DNA from: a virus
IMG/VR virus record: IMGVR_UViG_3300030329_000327
Location: 1 to 31,404 of that record
Direction: 5' to 3' (one strand)
Length of the DNA: 31,404 nt
How positions within the stretch are numbered: position 1 is the stretch's first letter; every line of letters begins with the position of its first letter. Of the stretch, positions 8,587 to 15,495 are shown one piece after another. The position numbers and the translations under genes are program-made. The notes below the pieces were generated by a model. It was not told the origin of the DNA and ran no database searches. It was given only the letters and a program-made list of their open reading frames with translations.

Positions 8587-9569
8587 TACCTTGTCATCTC
8601 GATACTTGCGTTACTTTTATTAGTTTGCTTTACACCTTTGTCATAAACTTCAATATACCACGTAGAATTATCGTTTGTTGTTGATCCCTGCCACCTTCCA
8701 TACAAACCACCGTATATATGCTGTAAGCCACCTGTGACAATTTCAGGAGTTGTAGTTCCACCTTCTAATTTGTCATCTGATAAATAACTTACTACAAACT
8801 TAGCAGTTCCGTATGCTCCAGCAGTTGTAGTGACTACTTTTAATAGATCATATCTTTCACCACTATAATCACCTGATAATTCTATTAAGTCCATATTGTT
8901 AATATTTAAACGTGCTAATATTTTACCGTTTCTATCATTTGCGTCTATTTCAGAAGATAATTTATAAACACCGTCATTTAGTTTATCAATAATACCAGTT
9001 CTATCTTCATTGGTTACTAAACTGTGAAAGTAATCAGCCTCTTCACTTGCACCTTCTTTTGCTCGTATTAAATTTGCTGCTGCAATATAACAAGTCGCTT
9101 TTATTATTATCGCATCATATTCTTCACTTATTGAAATAGGTGTGGTGTCAATATCCACCTGTTTTGATTTTTGTATAGGTGTTGAATATCTTGCATCTAT
9201 GTAATTGTGTAATTCTAATGAAGCATCTACTAACGTTTGTTCTAAAAAAGTTGTAAAGTCTACGCCTACTTCAAACACTTGTTCATTAACTGTTGTAGAA
9301 GAATAATTACTGTTATAGTATTCTACTTGATTTGTAGCAGAATTATAAAACCACTCACCGTTACTATCCACATCTCCTGATGTTGATTGTGCTGCTGCTA
9401 ATTCTTCACCATTTACAAACAACTGCGAAACATAACCACTGTCCCTAAACAAATGTAAATTACCAGATGTTAATGTAGGAAAGATTTGCAATTTAGAATC
9501 AAAATCACTAACCCTGTTAAAATATTTAGTTAAATCTTCTATACTTGCGTATGTAAAATTACTTGCCAT
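8586..9569 (-). CDS. Head-tail connector / adaptor-like protein
   Basis: This 327-residue protein begins with a helix-forming segment (YASIEDLTKYFNRVSDFD). It later contains LVDASLELHNYIDARYSTPI, the pattern of HK97 gp6 / SPP1 gp15-type adaptors that form a ring under the portal. A helical region follows (DAIIIKATCYIAAANLIRAKEG). It is longer than the usual adaptor of 100-170 residues. The extra N-terminal insert (LHLFRDSGYVSQLFVNGEEL) and the C-terminal part after residue 215 look like added beta domains. An AAGGATG ribosome-binding site lies inside the end of the preceding small gene, which overlaps by 11 bases. Confidence is moderate because the recognisable part is only the middle. Confidence 0.55.
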   Translation of the reverse strand: MASNFTYASIEDLTKYFNRVSDFDSKLQIFPTLTSGNLHLFRDSGYVSQLFVNGEELAAAQSTSGDVDSNGEWFYNSATNQVEYYNSNYSSTTVNEQVFEVGVDFTTFLEQTLVDASLELHNYIDARYSTPIQKSKQVDIDTTPISISEEYDAIIIKATCYIAAANLIRAKEGASEEADYFHSLVTNEDRTGIIDKLNDGVYKLSSEIDANDRNGKILARLNINNMDLIELSGDYSGERYDLLKVVTTTAGAYGTAKFVVSYLSDDKLEGGTTTPEIVTGGLQHIYGGLYGRWQGSTTNDNSTWYIEVYDKGVKQTNKSNASIEMTR

Positions 9570-9705
9570 TTAAATCATCCTTCTTTTTTTTTAGATCTTC
9601 AGCCATTTTTTTAATTATAAATTCTCTTTGATACTTTGGTAGTTTTAGAAGTGCGTCCCAATCTATTTTTTTTCTTACCTTTTTGTTTGATTTTTTTTCT
9701 TCCAT
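9559..9705 (-). CDS. Small charged helical protein, possibly shifted part of a broken gene
   Basis: This 48-residue frame (MEEKKSNKKVRKK, then IDWDALLKLPKYQREF and IIKKMAEDLKKKK) reads like a real charged helical protein. It overlaps the following connector gene by 11 bases. Its own ATG lacks a good ribosome-binding site: the strong GGAGG upstream serves an ATG at 9721 in another frame. Removing one base from the T8 run at 9691-9698 would fuse the 9721 start to this frame. The result would be one 53-residue protein (MPKRSYGRKKSNKKV and onward). The gene may therefore be translated by a +1 shift or RNA-polymerase slippage, or the run may hold a sequencing error. Confidence 0.5.
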   Translation of the reverse strand: MEEKKSNKKVRKKIDWDALLKLPKYQREFIIKKMAEDLKKKKDDLNGK

Positions 9706-9721
9706 AACTTCTTTTAGGCAT
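9611..9721 (-). CDS. Very basic 36-residue ORF with strong RBS overlapping the next small gene
   Basis: The ATG at 9721 has one of the best ribosome-binding sites in the window (AAAGGAGGAGCA). It lies 15 bases after the stop of the 596-residue structural gene. The frame gives MPKRSYGRKKIKQKGKKKNR and ends IYN, with about half of the residues Lys or Arg. After the first ten codons it overlaps the 48-residue frame in another register. It could be a genuine tiny basic protein, but more likely the first ten codons are the true N-terminus of the 48-residue frame, with the rest an out-of-frame tail past the poly-A run. Confidence 0.4.
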   Translation of the reverse strand: MPKRSYGRKKIKQKGKKKNRLGRTSKTTKVSKRIYN

Positions 9722-9735
9722 TGCTCCTCCTTTGT

Positions 9736-11526
9736 TTATCCTAATAATAATACTTCTACTTTACCGTCTTGCTTTCCGTTCACGCTTCTTGCTCCTATTT
9801 GCTGTATTGAATTATAACCATTTGCAGTATAATTTACACCTCCTGCGTGTGCAGATAAAGTTTCAGCATACACTTTAAATTCTGCGTTTGGTAAATGATT
9901 AAAAGAACAGTGACCTTTTGCGTAATTAATTTTACCAACAACGTTACCATTGTGCGTTAAATTTCCATTACCGTCATCAATTAAAAAAGCACTTGTGTTT
10001 TGTATAGTTTTATTTGATACAGGGTCCTCTAAAGTTTCTTTTTCTAACGTTGTTTTTGGACCATATACAATCGTAACTGCTGCATCGCTTAATGAAGAAC
10101 CTGTTGGTGTTCCTTTTAAAATTGGTATCGATGAGCCATCTTTTGCTGGAAACCTACCAACACCAAAAGGTGTAGTTCCTGTTGTGTTTCCTATACCAAC
10201 AATAGTGCCACTGTGATTAGAATGTGATTCAACTCTAATATCACCGTTATGTAATCGTATAGAAACTTTTTTATTATATAACCCAGAAGAAGCATCGTAA
10301 AACTTTTCATCAAATATCGCCTGAATTTTTGGTATAACTGCACTTCCTGAACCAGCAAATGTTGTATCAGATGAATCTGTTGTAAATGCTATTGCTTGTT
10401 CTGCATCTGTAGCACCAAAACCATTTGCTTGGAAGTCATCAACTACTATTGTAAAAGTATAAGTTGTAGAGGCTGTTAGTCCTGTTTCGTCACTTGCTTT
10501 TATATTTTCTAAACCCCAATCTAAAAAACCACCATTAGTGTAAAAAGGTCCTATTGCAACAGAACCTGGTACTACTCCTTTAATTTTCTCATCTGCAGTT
10601 CTTCCATAAGTAAAAAAACCACCTTTTTGTGAAAAATTACCGTTCTGATCTGTCATACATCTACCATTGTTAAACTTTAGATGTTCGTTTCCAAAAAAGA
10701 AATACAACTGATCGTTGTCATCATGTGCAGCAGCAGTAGAACCTAATAAACCTCTCTTCACTGTTAGCCTGTTTGCTGATTTGTTTTCTACTTCCATTAC
10801 TTCACTGTCTATCATAATTAAATCACCAATTTCAAACCAACTCCCATCATCTACATCAATATCTAGTTCATCGATGTCAACTGCTTCATTAGTTAAAATT
10901 CCAGAACCACTCATGTAAGTGGATCCACTAAAAGCATTTATCGCTCTGTATTCGTTACCACTGTTAATATCTTTGGGTTCTTTAGCAACGTAACCTGCTG
11001 CTGAATTTGCTGCTGATTCTGGTGTTGCTGCTGAATAAGGTGAATAATTAATTAATCTAACAGTTGGTAAGTAAATAAAGTCACCTGCTGGAAGCAGGAA
11101 AGACTGCCATCTATAAACTGTTGCATCTGATGTGCCTTCAGGCTGCACATCTATACTATTTACAATATCTGTTGTTGTGTCTGATGTGCCATCTGCTCCA
11201 CCATCATTAATCCAATCAACTGTTTTAATTGCAATTTCTAAAGCAGTTAATCCTACATTTTTAATTAACAAAACTTTTGAATTATGAACTGTAAGAGCAG
11301 ACAAATCTTTACTAAATGATGATAAAGTTATAAAAGAATCTGTTGTATCAACATCTTGTATAATTCCAGATTTATTTGTATAATTTTTTTCAGAAGTGCA
11401 AAGATAATCACCATCTGGCGTTCTGATTTGTAGTTCTACGTTTGATAATTTTGGCGATTGTCTAGTTGAATTTAACCTGTTTAAATTTGTAGGTCTTTTT
11501 CGTAAATTGTTAGAACCGTAACTCAT
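9736..11526 (-). CDS. Large structural protein, probably virion surface or tail fibre-associated
   Basis: This 596-residue protein is rich in Gly, Asn, Ser and Thr and has no membrane segment. Its N-terminus is basic (SYGSNNLRKRPTNLNRLN). Beta-rich stretches dominate, with acidic patches such as AVDIDELDIDVDDGSWFEIG followed by LIMIDSEVMEVENKSANRL. That piece resembles a small domain found in many phage structural proteins, where GD(L/Y)(I/L) is followed by EVM.V. It lies downstream of two fibre-like genes and upstream of the head-tail connector. I infer a virion protein, perhaps a fibre, decoration or neck protein, but cannot name a family. Confidence 0.55.
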   Translation of the reverse strand: MSYGSNNLRKRPTNLNRLNSTRQSPKLSNVELQIRTPDGDYLCTSEKNYTNKSGIIQDVDTTDSFITLSSFSKDLSALTVHNSKVLLIKNVGLTALEIAIKTVDWINDGGADGTSDTTTDIVNSIDVQPEGTSDATVYRWQSFLLPAGDFIYLPTVRLINYSPYSAATPESAANSAAGYVAKEPKDINSGNEYRAINAFSGSTYMSGSGILTNEAVDIDELDIDVDDGSWFEIGDLIMIDSEVMEVENKSANRLTVKRGLLGSTAAAHDDNDQLYFFFGNEHLKFNNGRCMTDQNGNFSQKGGFFTYGRTADEKIKGVVPGSVAIGPFYTNGGFLDWGLENIKASDETGLTASTTYTFTIVVDDFQANGFGATDAEQAIAFTTDSSDTTFAGSGSAVIPKIQAIFDEKFYDASSGLYNKKVSIRLHNGDIRVESHSNHSGTIVGIGNTTGTTPFGVGRFPAKDGSSIPILKGTPTGSSLSDAAVTIVYGPKTTLEKETLEDPVSNKTIQNTSAFLIDDGNGNLTHNGNVVGKINYAKGHCSFNHLPNAEFKVYAETLSAHAGGVNYTANGYNSIQQIGARSVNGKQDGKVEVLLLG

Positions 11527-11536
11527 AAATCTGCTC

Positions 11537-12322
11537 CTATGTTAAATGATATTTAATTGTAATATTAATTGTGTAATCTGAATTTGTGCCATCTTGTCTA
11601 AATGTAGCGAGTATGACTTTACCCCCTGTAACTGCTGCACTATTTATAGTCCATTCTGTTAAATATGCTTGTTCACTACCAGCATTAGTAACATCTGAAT
11701 TGTTTGCTAAAACAACGCCTTCAGTCAATGCTGATGTGCTTCCAGAAGTAAAAGTATAAGACATTAAGTGCATCCTTGTTGTATCGCCACTTGCTGCATC
11801 TGCACCTTCTATTGAATAAACTGCATCTATGGAGATGTTTTCAGGAACATACCACATACAAGATGTTAAAGTTGATGCTCTTTGATTGTTTGAATTTGCT
11901 GTTGTAAATGTTGTATCAGGGTCAGTACCAGTTCCAATATTTAAAGGATATAAACTTGTTGGATAATTTCCATTTTTAAATGGTATAGCAACGTGTGTAT
12001 TTGCAGCAAGTATTGATGAATCGTGTGGTGATATTCCAAAATAAGCATACTGCGTATTAACGTGATTCCCTAATGCTTTTACTTGATCATTAGAAGTATC
12101 TACGTTAAATTTTTCTGCATTGTCTTGATTCACTACGATAAATGCTGATGTATTATTTTGTGTTGATGAAACTTTTAAATTTTTATTTGATACTAGTAGA
12201 GAACTAGAAGTTCCATTACCACTTTTAATTCTTCTCGCATTATGATCTAACCCAGTATTAGAATTATCAACGTATAATAAATCTTTGTATGTATCTTTTG
12301 GTGTTTTCCCTGTTAAACTCAT
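11537..12322 (-). CDS. Fibre-like structural protein
   Basis: This 261-residue protein has an N-terminal segment typical of trimeric fibre proteins of environmental phages: KTPKDTYKDLLYVDNSNTGL, then RRIKSGNGTSSSLLVSNKN, and a strand repeat ending AEKFNVDTSNDQVKALG. The C-terminal 160 residues look like a compact beta-sandwich (AYFGISPHDSSILAANTHVA, then MWYVPENISIDAVYSIEGAD, ending YTINITIKYHLT). Such knobs often mediate adsorption. An AT-rich spacer with an 18-base palindrome precedes it. The fibre role is inferred from composition and from the neighbouring 368-residue gene, which ends in a similar domain (MTVRFVAPPSGCVEVMIQIY). Confidence 0.6.
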   Translation of the reverse strand: MSLTGKTPKDTYKDLLYVDNSNTGLDHNARRIKSGNGTSSSLLVSNKNLKVSSTQNNTSAFIVVNQDNAEKFNVDTSNDQVKALGNHVNTQYAYFGISPHDSSILAANTHVAIPFKNGNYPTSLYPLNIGTGTDPDTTFTTANSNNQRASTLTSCMWYVPENISIDAVYSIEGADAASGDTTRMHLMSYTFTSGSTSALTEGVVLANNSDVTNAGSEQAYLTEWTINSAAVTGGKVILATFRQDGTNSDYTINITIKYHLT

Positions 12323-12337
12323 AAATTTATCCTGAAT

Positions 12338-12355
12338 TTTATATTATAATATAAA
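12338..12355. repeat. 18-base perfect AT palindrome in the spacer between two fibre genes
   Basis: The sequence TTTATATTATAATATAAA is its own reverse complement. It lies in the 65-base spacer between the 368-residue and 261-residue genes, 16 to 33 bases upstream of the latter's ATG. It contains TATAAT-like hexamers on both strands, but I find no -35 element at proper spacing. The spacer also holds a 6-base inverted repeat (ATTTGT at 12361-12366 and ACAAAT at 12377-12382). A promoter, a weak terminator or chance in AT-rich DNA are all possible. Confidence 0.4.
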
Positions 12356-12387
12356 CTAATATTTGTATTTTTAAACACAAATTTTAA

Positions 12388-13494
12388 TTAATCGTATTCT
12401 GCAAAATCACTCGTCGCTTCTGGTAGTGCTGTTACTTTCATAATAAAATCACCATATCTTCCTGATGCATTGCCACCCCAATTTAAAAAGGCACTTGTTG
12501 CATTTGTTTTTGCACCAAGCCAGTAGTTATAAGTATCACCTGCTGTTAGTCCTGTGATAGTCCAGTAGTGCTGCACCATCTCATCATCATTTTCATCTGG
12601 CATCCTGTGCAGATGTTCATACTGCACACCTATTGTGTTGTATGTTGCATTATCAGATAAACCAAAATATAAAAATCTGTTTGATGTAGAAGCATTTGCA
12701 TAAATTTGTATCATAACTTCTACGCAACCACTCGGTGGTGCTACAAATCTTACCGTCATTGCACTGTTAGGAACTGCAAAAGATGTTGTCAAAGTATAAC
12801 TTGCATGGATTACATCTTCTCCGATAAGCCTATAACCAAGTATCATACCAGCGTATGCACTGTTTGCTACACTAAACTGTGTCCCTGCTTTCCTTGCAAT
12901 AAATTTACCTGTATGTGAATCTAATATTAAATCACCGTCAACGTCAATGCTTAAGTCTGCATCTGATCCTGCTGCATCAGTTGTAGTTAAACTTGTTACA
13001 CCATTAGTTGTAGTCGATAAAGCACTAAAATCATCAGTGCTACCTATTGTTCCATAAATTGTTAAAGTTCCTACACTTGTATTTATTTTGGCAGAAGTTG
13101 AACCGTTATCCTGAATAAATATATCTCCACCATTTGCATCTAAAGTTAAATCAGTATCGACATCTAATGTTAAATTACCTGCTGCAACTATTTTATCCAG
13201 TGAAGATATAGTTAAGTCCCCACTTGAATATGTTACATCTGATAGTTCATTTAGTGCCGATGCACCCCCTGATCCTGAATCATCAGGTTCAGTTGATACA
13301 TCTATACCGTTAACTTTTAAAGAACCTTTTACATCAACTGTGTCTTCTGATATTTGAATTGGTGTGCTTTTATCGCTAACTTTTAAAGTTTTTAAATTAG
13401 ATTCTAAATTACTATCTGTTTCTAATTGAACAACATTCTTTCTCTTTTTTTCAAAAATGTTTTTTAAACTAGATATAATTTCAGATAATCTCAT
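12388..13494 (-). CDS. Fibre-like structural protein with beta-repeat region
   Basis: This 368-residue protein has a basic N-terminus (LSEIISSLKNIFEKKRKN), then a region of short beta repeats containing LTLDVDTDLTLDANGGDIFI and later LSIDVDGDLILDSHTGKF. That pattern is typical of long marine phage fibre or capsid-fibre proteins and their beta-helical shafts. The C-terminal 170 residues (from MILGYRLIGEDVIHASYTLT) look like a globular beta-sandwich with aromatic residues (HYWTITGLTAGDTYNYWLG). It is the first of the fibre block after the lysis cassette. A four-base gap separates its ATG from the stop of the small membrane protein upstream. Host-binding or surface fibre is the likely role, inferred from composition. 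Confidence 0.6.
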   Translation of the reverse strand: MRLSEIISSLKNIFEKKRKNVVQLETDSNLESNLKTLKVSDKSTPIQISEDTVDVKGSLKVNGIDVSTEPDDSGSGGASALNELSDVTYSSGDLTISSLDKIVAAGNLTLDVDTDLTLDANGGDIFIQDNGSTSAKINTSVGTLTIYGTIGSTDDFSALSTTTNGVTSLTTTDAAGSDADLSIDVDGDLILDSHTGKFIARKAGTQFSVANSAYAGMILGYRLIGEDVIHASYTLTTSFAVPNSAMTVRFVAPPSGCVEVMIQIYANASTSNRFLYFGLSDNATYNTIGVQYEHLHRMPDENDDEMVQHYWTITGLTAGDTYNYWLGAKTNATSAFLNWGGNASGRYGDFIMKVTALPEATSDFAEYD

Positions 13495-13497
13495 TTA

Positions 13498-13776
13498 TTA
13501 TTTATCGCTTTTTAAGCCTTCAATAAAACCCTGCACTGCTGCACCGACTGTATTGTCAACTAAATCAATAAAATACGGTTCTATTGTTGCGTTCCACAAT
13601 TTCTTTGTTAACTTCCATTTGCTAAGACCTAAAGTCATCGCTGCACCTATCCAGTATGCACCTGCTTTTACCCAACTGTAAATATCTTCGTTAGGTATTC
13701 TTTTTAAAAGCCATAAAGCCAAACCACCTGTTGTGCCACCCACCATTAAATTTAAATTATTCATTAAAAAATCCAT
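13498..13776 (-). CDS. Small membrane protein, holin-like
   Basis: This 92-residue protein has two likely membrane segments, about residues 10-27 (LMVGGTTGGLALWLLKRI) and 35-52 (WVKAGAYWIGAAMTLGLS). They are separated by a short charged loop (PNEDIY) and followed by an amphipathic C-terminal part ending IEGLKSDK. Two closely spaced membrane segments with a charged tail is a common holin design. It is encoded in the same cassette as the lysozyme and two other small membrane or coiled-coil proteins. Which of the three is the actual holin cannot be decided here. No signal peptide or lipobox is seen. Confidence 0.5.
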   Translation of the reverse strand: MDFLMNNLNLMVGGTTGGLALWLLKRIPNEDIYSWVKAGAYWIGAAMTLGLSKWKLTKKLWNATIEPYFIDLVDNTVGAAVQGFIEGLKSDK

Positions 13777-13777
13777 A

Positions 13778-13978
13778 TTATTGTAACTCCTCTTTGTTTG
13801 TAGTTATTAATTTAATACCATTAAAAAATACTTCCAATACTTCAAGTCTTGAATCTAACTCGCTGTATGATTCTTCTTTAAATACAGGAGGATGTGAATC
13901 TTTTTCTAATTTATCCAACCGAGCGTGTAGTTCATGAATTGACAGTTGCACATCTTTTAATGTATCTTCTATACTCAT
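13778..13978 (-). CDS. Small coiled-coil protein of the lysis region
   Basis: This 66-residue soluble protein is predicted to be almost entirely helical, with heptad-like hydrophobic spacing in two stretches (MSIEDTLKDVQLSIHELHAR, then LDSRLEVLEVFFNGIKLI) separated by SHPPVFKEE. Its start shares one base with the preceding stop (TAATG). One base separates its own stop from the start of the holin-like gene. Its N-terminal part resembles the coiled coil of the 72-residue neighbour, so it may pair with it. The function is unknown. A lysis-accessory role is inferred from location only. Confidence 0.6.
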   Translation of the reverse strand: MSIEDTLKDVQLSIHELHARLDKLEKDSHPPVFKEESYSELDSRLEVLEVFFNGIKLITTNKEELQ

Positions 13979-14196
13979 TATTGTTTAATCCCTAACCAAG
14001 CCAACAATACACCAATTATAGCGTATAAAGTAATACCTATTGACTTAATTCCAGTAATATTATTTTCTGCTGTTCTTAATCTACCGTTTATTTTTTCTAA
14101 ATGCTTATTGTTTTCATTTACTTTATCTTTGATGTGTTCTATATCGCCCACCATTTTAGTTAATTGTAAAGTAATATCTCTTTCAAAATCTGTCAT
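13978..14196 (-). CDS. XhlA-like small membrane protein with coiled coil
   Basis: This 72-residue protein has an N-terminal coiled coil (residues about 5-48, with HIKDKVNENNKHLEKINGRL) and a single C-terminal membrane segment (about 50-69, IGITLYAIIGVLLAWLG). That layout is the hallmark of XhlA-type hemolysin/holin-associated proteins. In Bacillus prophages XhlA works with a holin to lyse the cell. The ATG follows the TAG of the DUF2589-like gene directly. The product ends IKQ. The family call rests on architecture, not on a specific motif. Confidence 0.6.
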   Translation of the reverse strand: MTDFERDITLQLTKMVGDIEHIKDKVNENNKHLEKINGRLRTAENNITGIKSIGITLYAIIGVLLAWLGIKQ

Positions 14197-14649
14197 CTAT
14201 GGTATTTGTTTAATTAAATTATTATTTAATCTAACTACACCTTCTGGTGGCTCTGCACCTTCAAATGTAATCTCTAAATTTGCGTAATTATTTCTTGTTG
14301 GAAGAATTGAAGCACCTAGATCTGCATCTATTGCTCCAGCGTCTTCTTTACAAAATATGCCACCACCCACTCTTGATTTTCTTTTACCAAATTTATTTAA
14401 CCTAACTTTTAAACTCATTTTAAGTTCTTTAATTTTAATAGAACCCTGAGGAGCAAGAGTGACCAGTGGCACGTTAATTTCTTTACCATCTACTATCATT
14501 TTCATACACTTAGGCGTTCCATCTTCATTAATGTATTTACTTAACGCTTCAATGTGTTGATTTTCTGCTAAAGATTGTGCCTGAACAACTGCATCGTACA
14601 AACCTTTAGTTAAATGATCTAAAAAATTACCTTGTTTAACTTTAGCCAT
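14197..14649 (-). CDS. DUF2589-like protein, diverged paralogue
   Basis: This is a 150-residue protein if it starts at MAKVKQ. That ATG overlaps the upstream stop by eight bases (ATGGCTAA), more plausible than the longer frame starting 30 bases earlier inside the neighbour. It shares the layout of the gene upstream: a helix at the front (KGLYDAVVQAQSLAENQHIE), then VPLVTLAPQGSIKIKELKM and SLKVRL at residues 60-84. These line up with VPLLSIINIPSLCVDEIGIN and FDMEV of the partner. The end is beta-like (YANLEITFEGAEPPEGVVRL). DUF2589 proteins have no settled function. The two probably act together, perhaps as hetero-oligomers. Confidence 0.6.
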   Translation of the reverse strand: MAKVKQGNFLDHLTKGLYDAVVQAQSLAENQHIEALSKYINEDGTPKCMKMIVDGKEINVPLVTLAPQGSIKIKELKMSLKVRLNKFGKRKSRVGGGIFCKEDAGAIDADLGASILPTRNNYANLEITFEGAEPPEGVVRLNNNLIKQIP

Positions 14650-15178
14650 CAGTTGCTGGTGCCGATTTCTGTTTTCCAATACTATTATTTAACATATCTA
14701 AAACCTTCATTAATCCCTCTGGTTTTTCTTGTTTGCCTTTTACTGCAACTGTGTATTTAGCAGAAGTATCTGACTTTCTACTATTTTCTGAATGATGTGA
14801 AACTTTACCTTCAAATTTAGCACTCCAGCAACCCCAGCCAACTGACGCACTTGCAGTAGCACTAGTATCAGTTGAAGATTTACTTGCTGTTTGTGTTGAT
14901 ACTTCCATGTCAAAGTTAATACCAATTTCATCTACACATAAACTTGGTATGTTTATTATAGATAATAAAGGCACATCTAAAGCCACGCTTTCTGATCCGT
15001 CCTCGTATTTAAAAGCAACTGACTTTGTATTACCATCTTTATCCATACCAACCTCTTGAATAAATGAAGCAGTTGTTGCTGCCAATGTTTTCTGACCTTC
15101 TGCTGCTGCAACTAATGGTGCAGATATTAACTGTTCTATTGGTAAGCCAGTAAACTGATTTGCTATTTCGTTTGCCAT
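14642..15178 (-). CDS. DUF2589 family protein
   Basis: This 178-residue protein shows the DUF2589 signature in order: GLPIEQLISAPLVAAAEGQK (11-30), then TTASFIQEVGMDKDG (35-49) and VPLLSIINIPSLCVDEIGIN (69-88) with FDMEV. A Ser/Thr-rich low-complexity stretch follows (SKSSTDTSATASASVG), then a histidine-containing strand (FEGKVSHHSENSRKSD). The C-terminus continues helically into MKVLDMLNNSI. DUF2589 occurs in bacteria and some mobile elements and is of unknown function. Finding two in tandem inside a phage lysis region is unusual. It is flanked upstream by a holin-like gene and downstream by its diverged paralogue. The family call comes from recognition of these conserved blocks. Confidence 0.7.
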   Translation of the reverse strand: MANEIANQFTGLPIEQLISAPLVAAAEGQKTLAATTASFIQEVGMDKDGNTKSVAFKYEDGSESVALDVPLLSIINIPSLCVDEIGINFDMEVSTQTASKSSTDTSATASASVGWGCWSAKFEGKVSHHSENSRKSDTSAKYTVAVKGKQEKPEGLMKVLDMLNNSIGKQKSAPATDG

Positions 15179-15186
15179 TCTAACTC

Positions 15187-15495
15187 CTAGTATTTTTTAT
15201 TTTCGTTACGTTCTTGCATACGCAAAAATTTGTCTTTTAAGCCATTACCACTTAAACTTGCAATAACTTCAACTAAAGTTTTATAACTGTTTTCTAAACC
15301 TTTCTGTTCCAACTGCATTTTTTTCTGCTGATCTATTAATTTAATAATAATACCTTCAACTCTTGTAAATGATTCACGTAATTCTTTTTGTAATTCATCT
15401 TGTATAAACTTGTTCTGCTTTTGAATAAACCACCAAAAAGCAGCAGCGACTACAATAGGAACTCCATACTGTTCTAACAATACTAACCAATCCAT
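15187..15495 (-). CDS. Small membrane protein with coiled coil, holin-like
   Basis: This 102-residue protein has one N-terminal membrane segment (about residues 9-26, QYGVPIVVAAAFWWFIQK). A charged coiled coil follows (residues 30-75: DELQKELRESFTRVEGIIIK, then LIDQQKKMQLEQKGLENSYK). The tail is basic (ERNENKKY). That design matches BhlA/UviB-type holin-like proteins of phages and plasmids. Its start shares one base with the phosphoesterase stop (TAATG). With the lysozyme 1.2 kb upstream and the XhlA-like and two-segment proteins downstream, it is a candidate holin. There is no signal peptide cleavage site and no lipobox. Confidence 0.6.
   Translation of the reverse strand: MDWLVLLEQYGVPIVVAAAFWWFIQKQNKFIQDELQKELRESFTRVEGIIIKLIDQQKKMQLEQKGLENSYKTLVEVIASLSGNGLKDKFLRMQERNENKKY

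Noticed and set aside
12706-12918. Plus-strand 70-residue Cys-rich frame
   Set aside because: It is the reverse of the fibre-like gene. The Cys codons come from the ACA/GCA-rich coding of the real gene, with no conserved spacing.
14740-14931. Minus-strand 63-residue frame inside the DUF2589 gene
   Set aside because: It is a shifted reading of that gene with poor composition (Leu/Gln runs) and no start signal.
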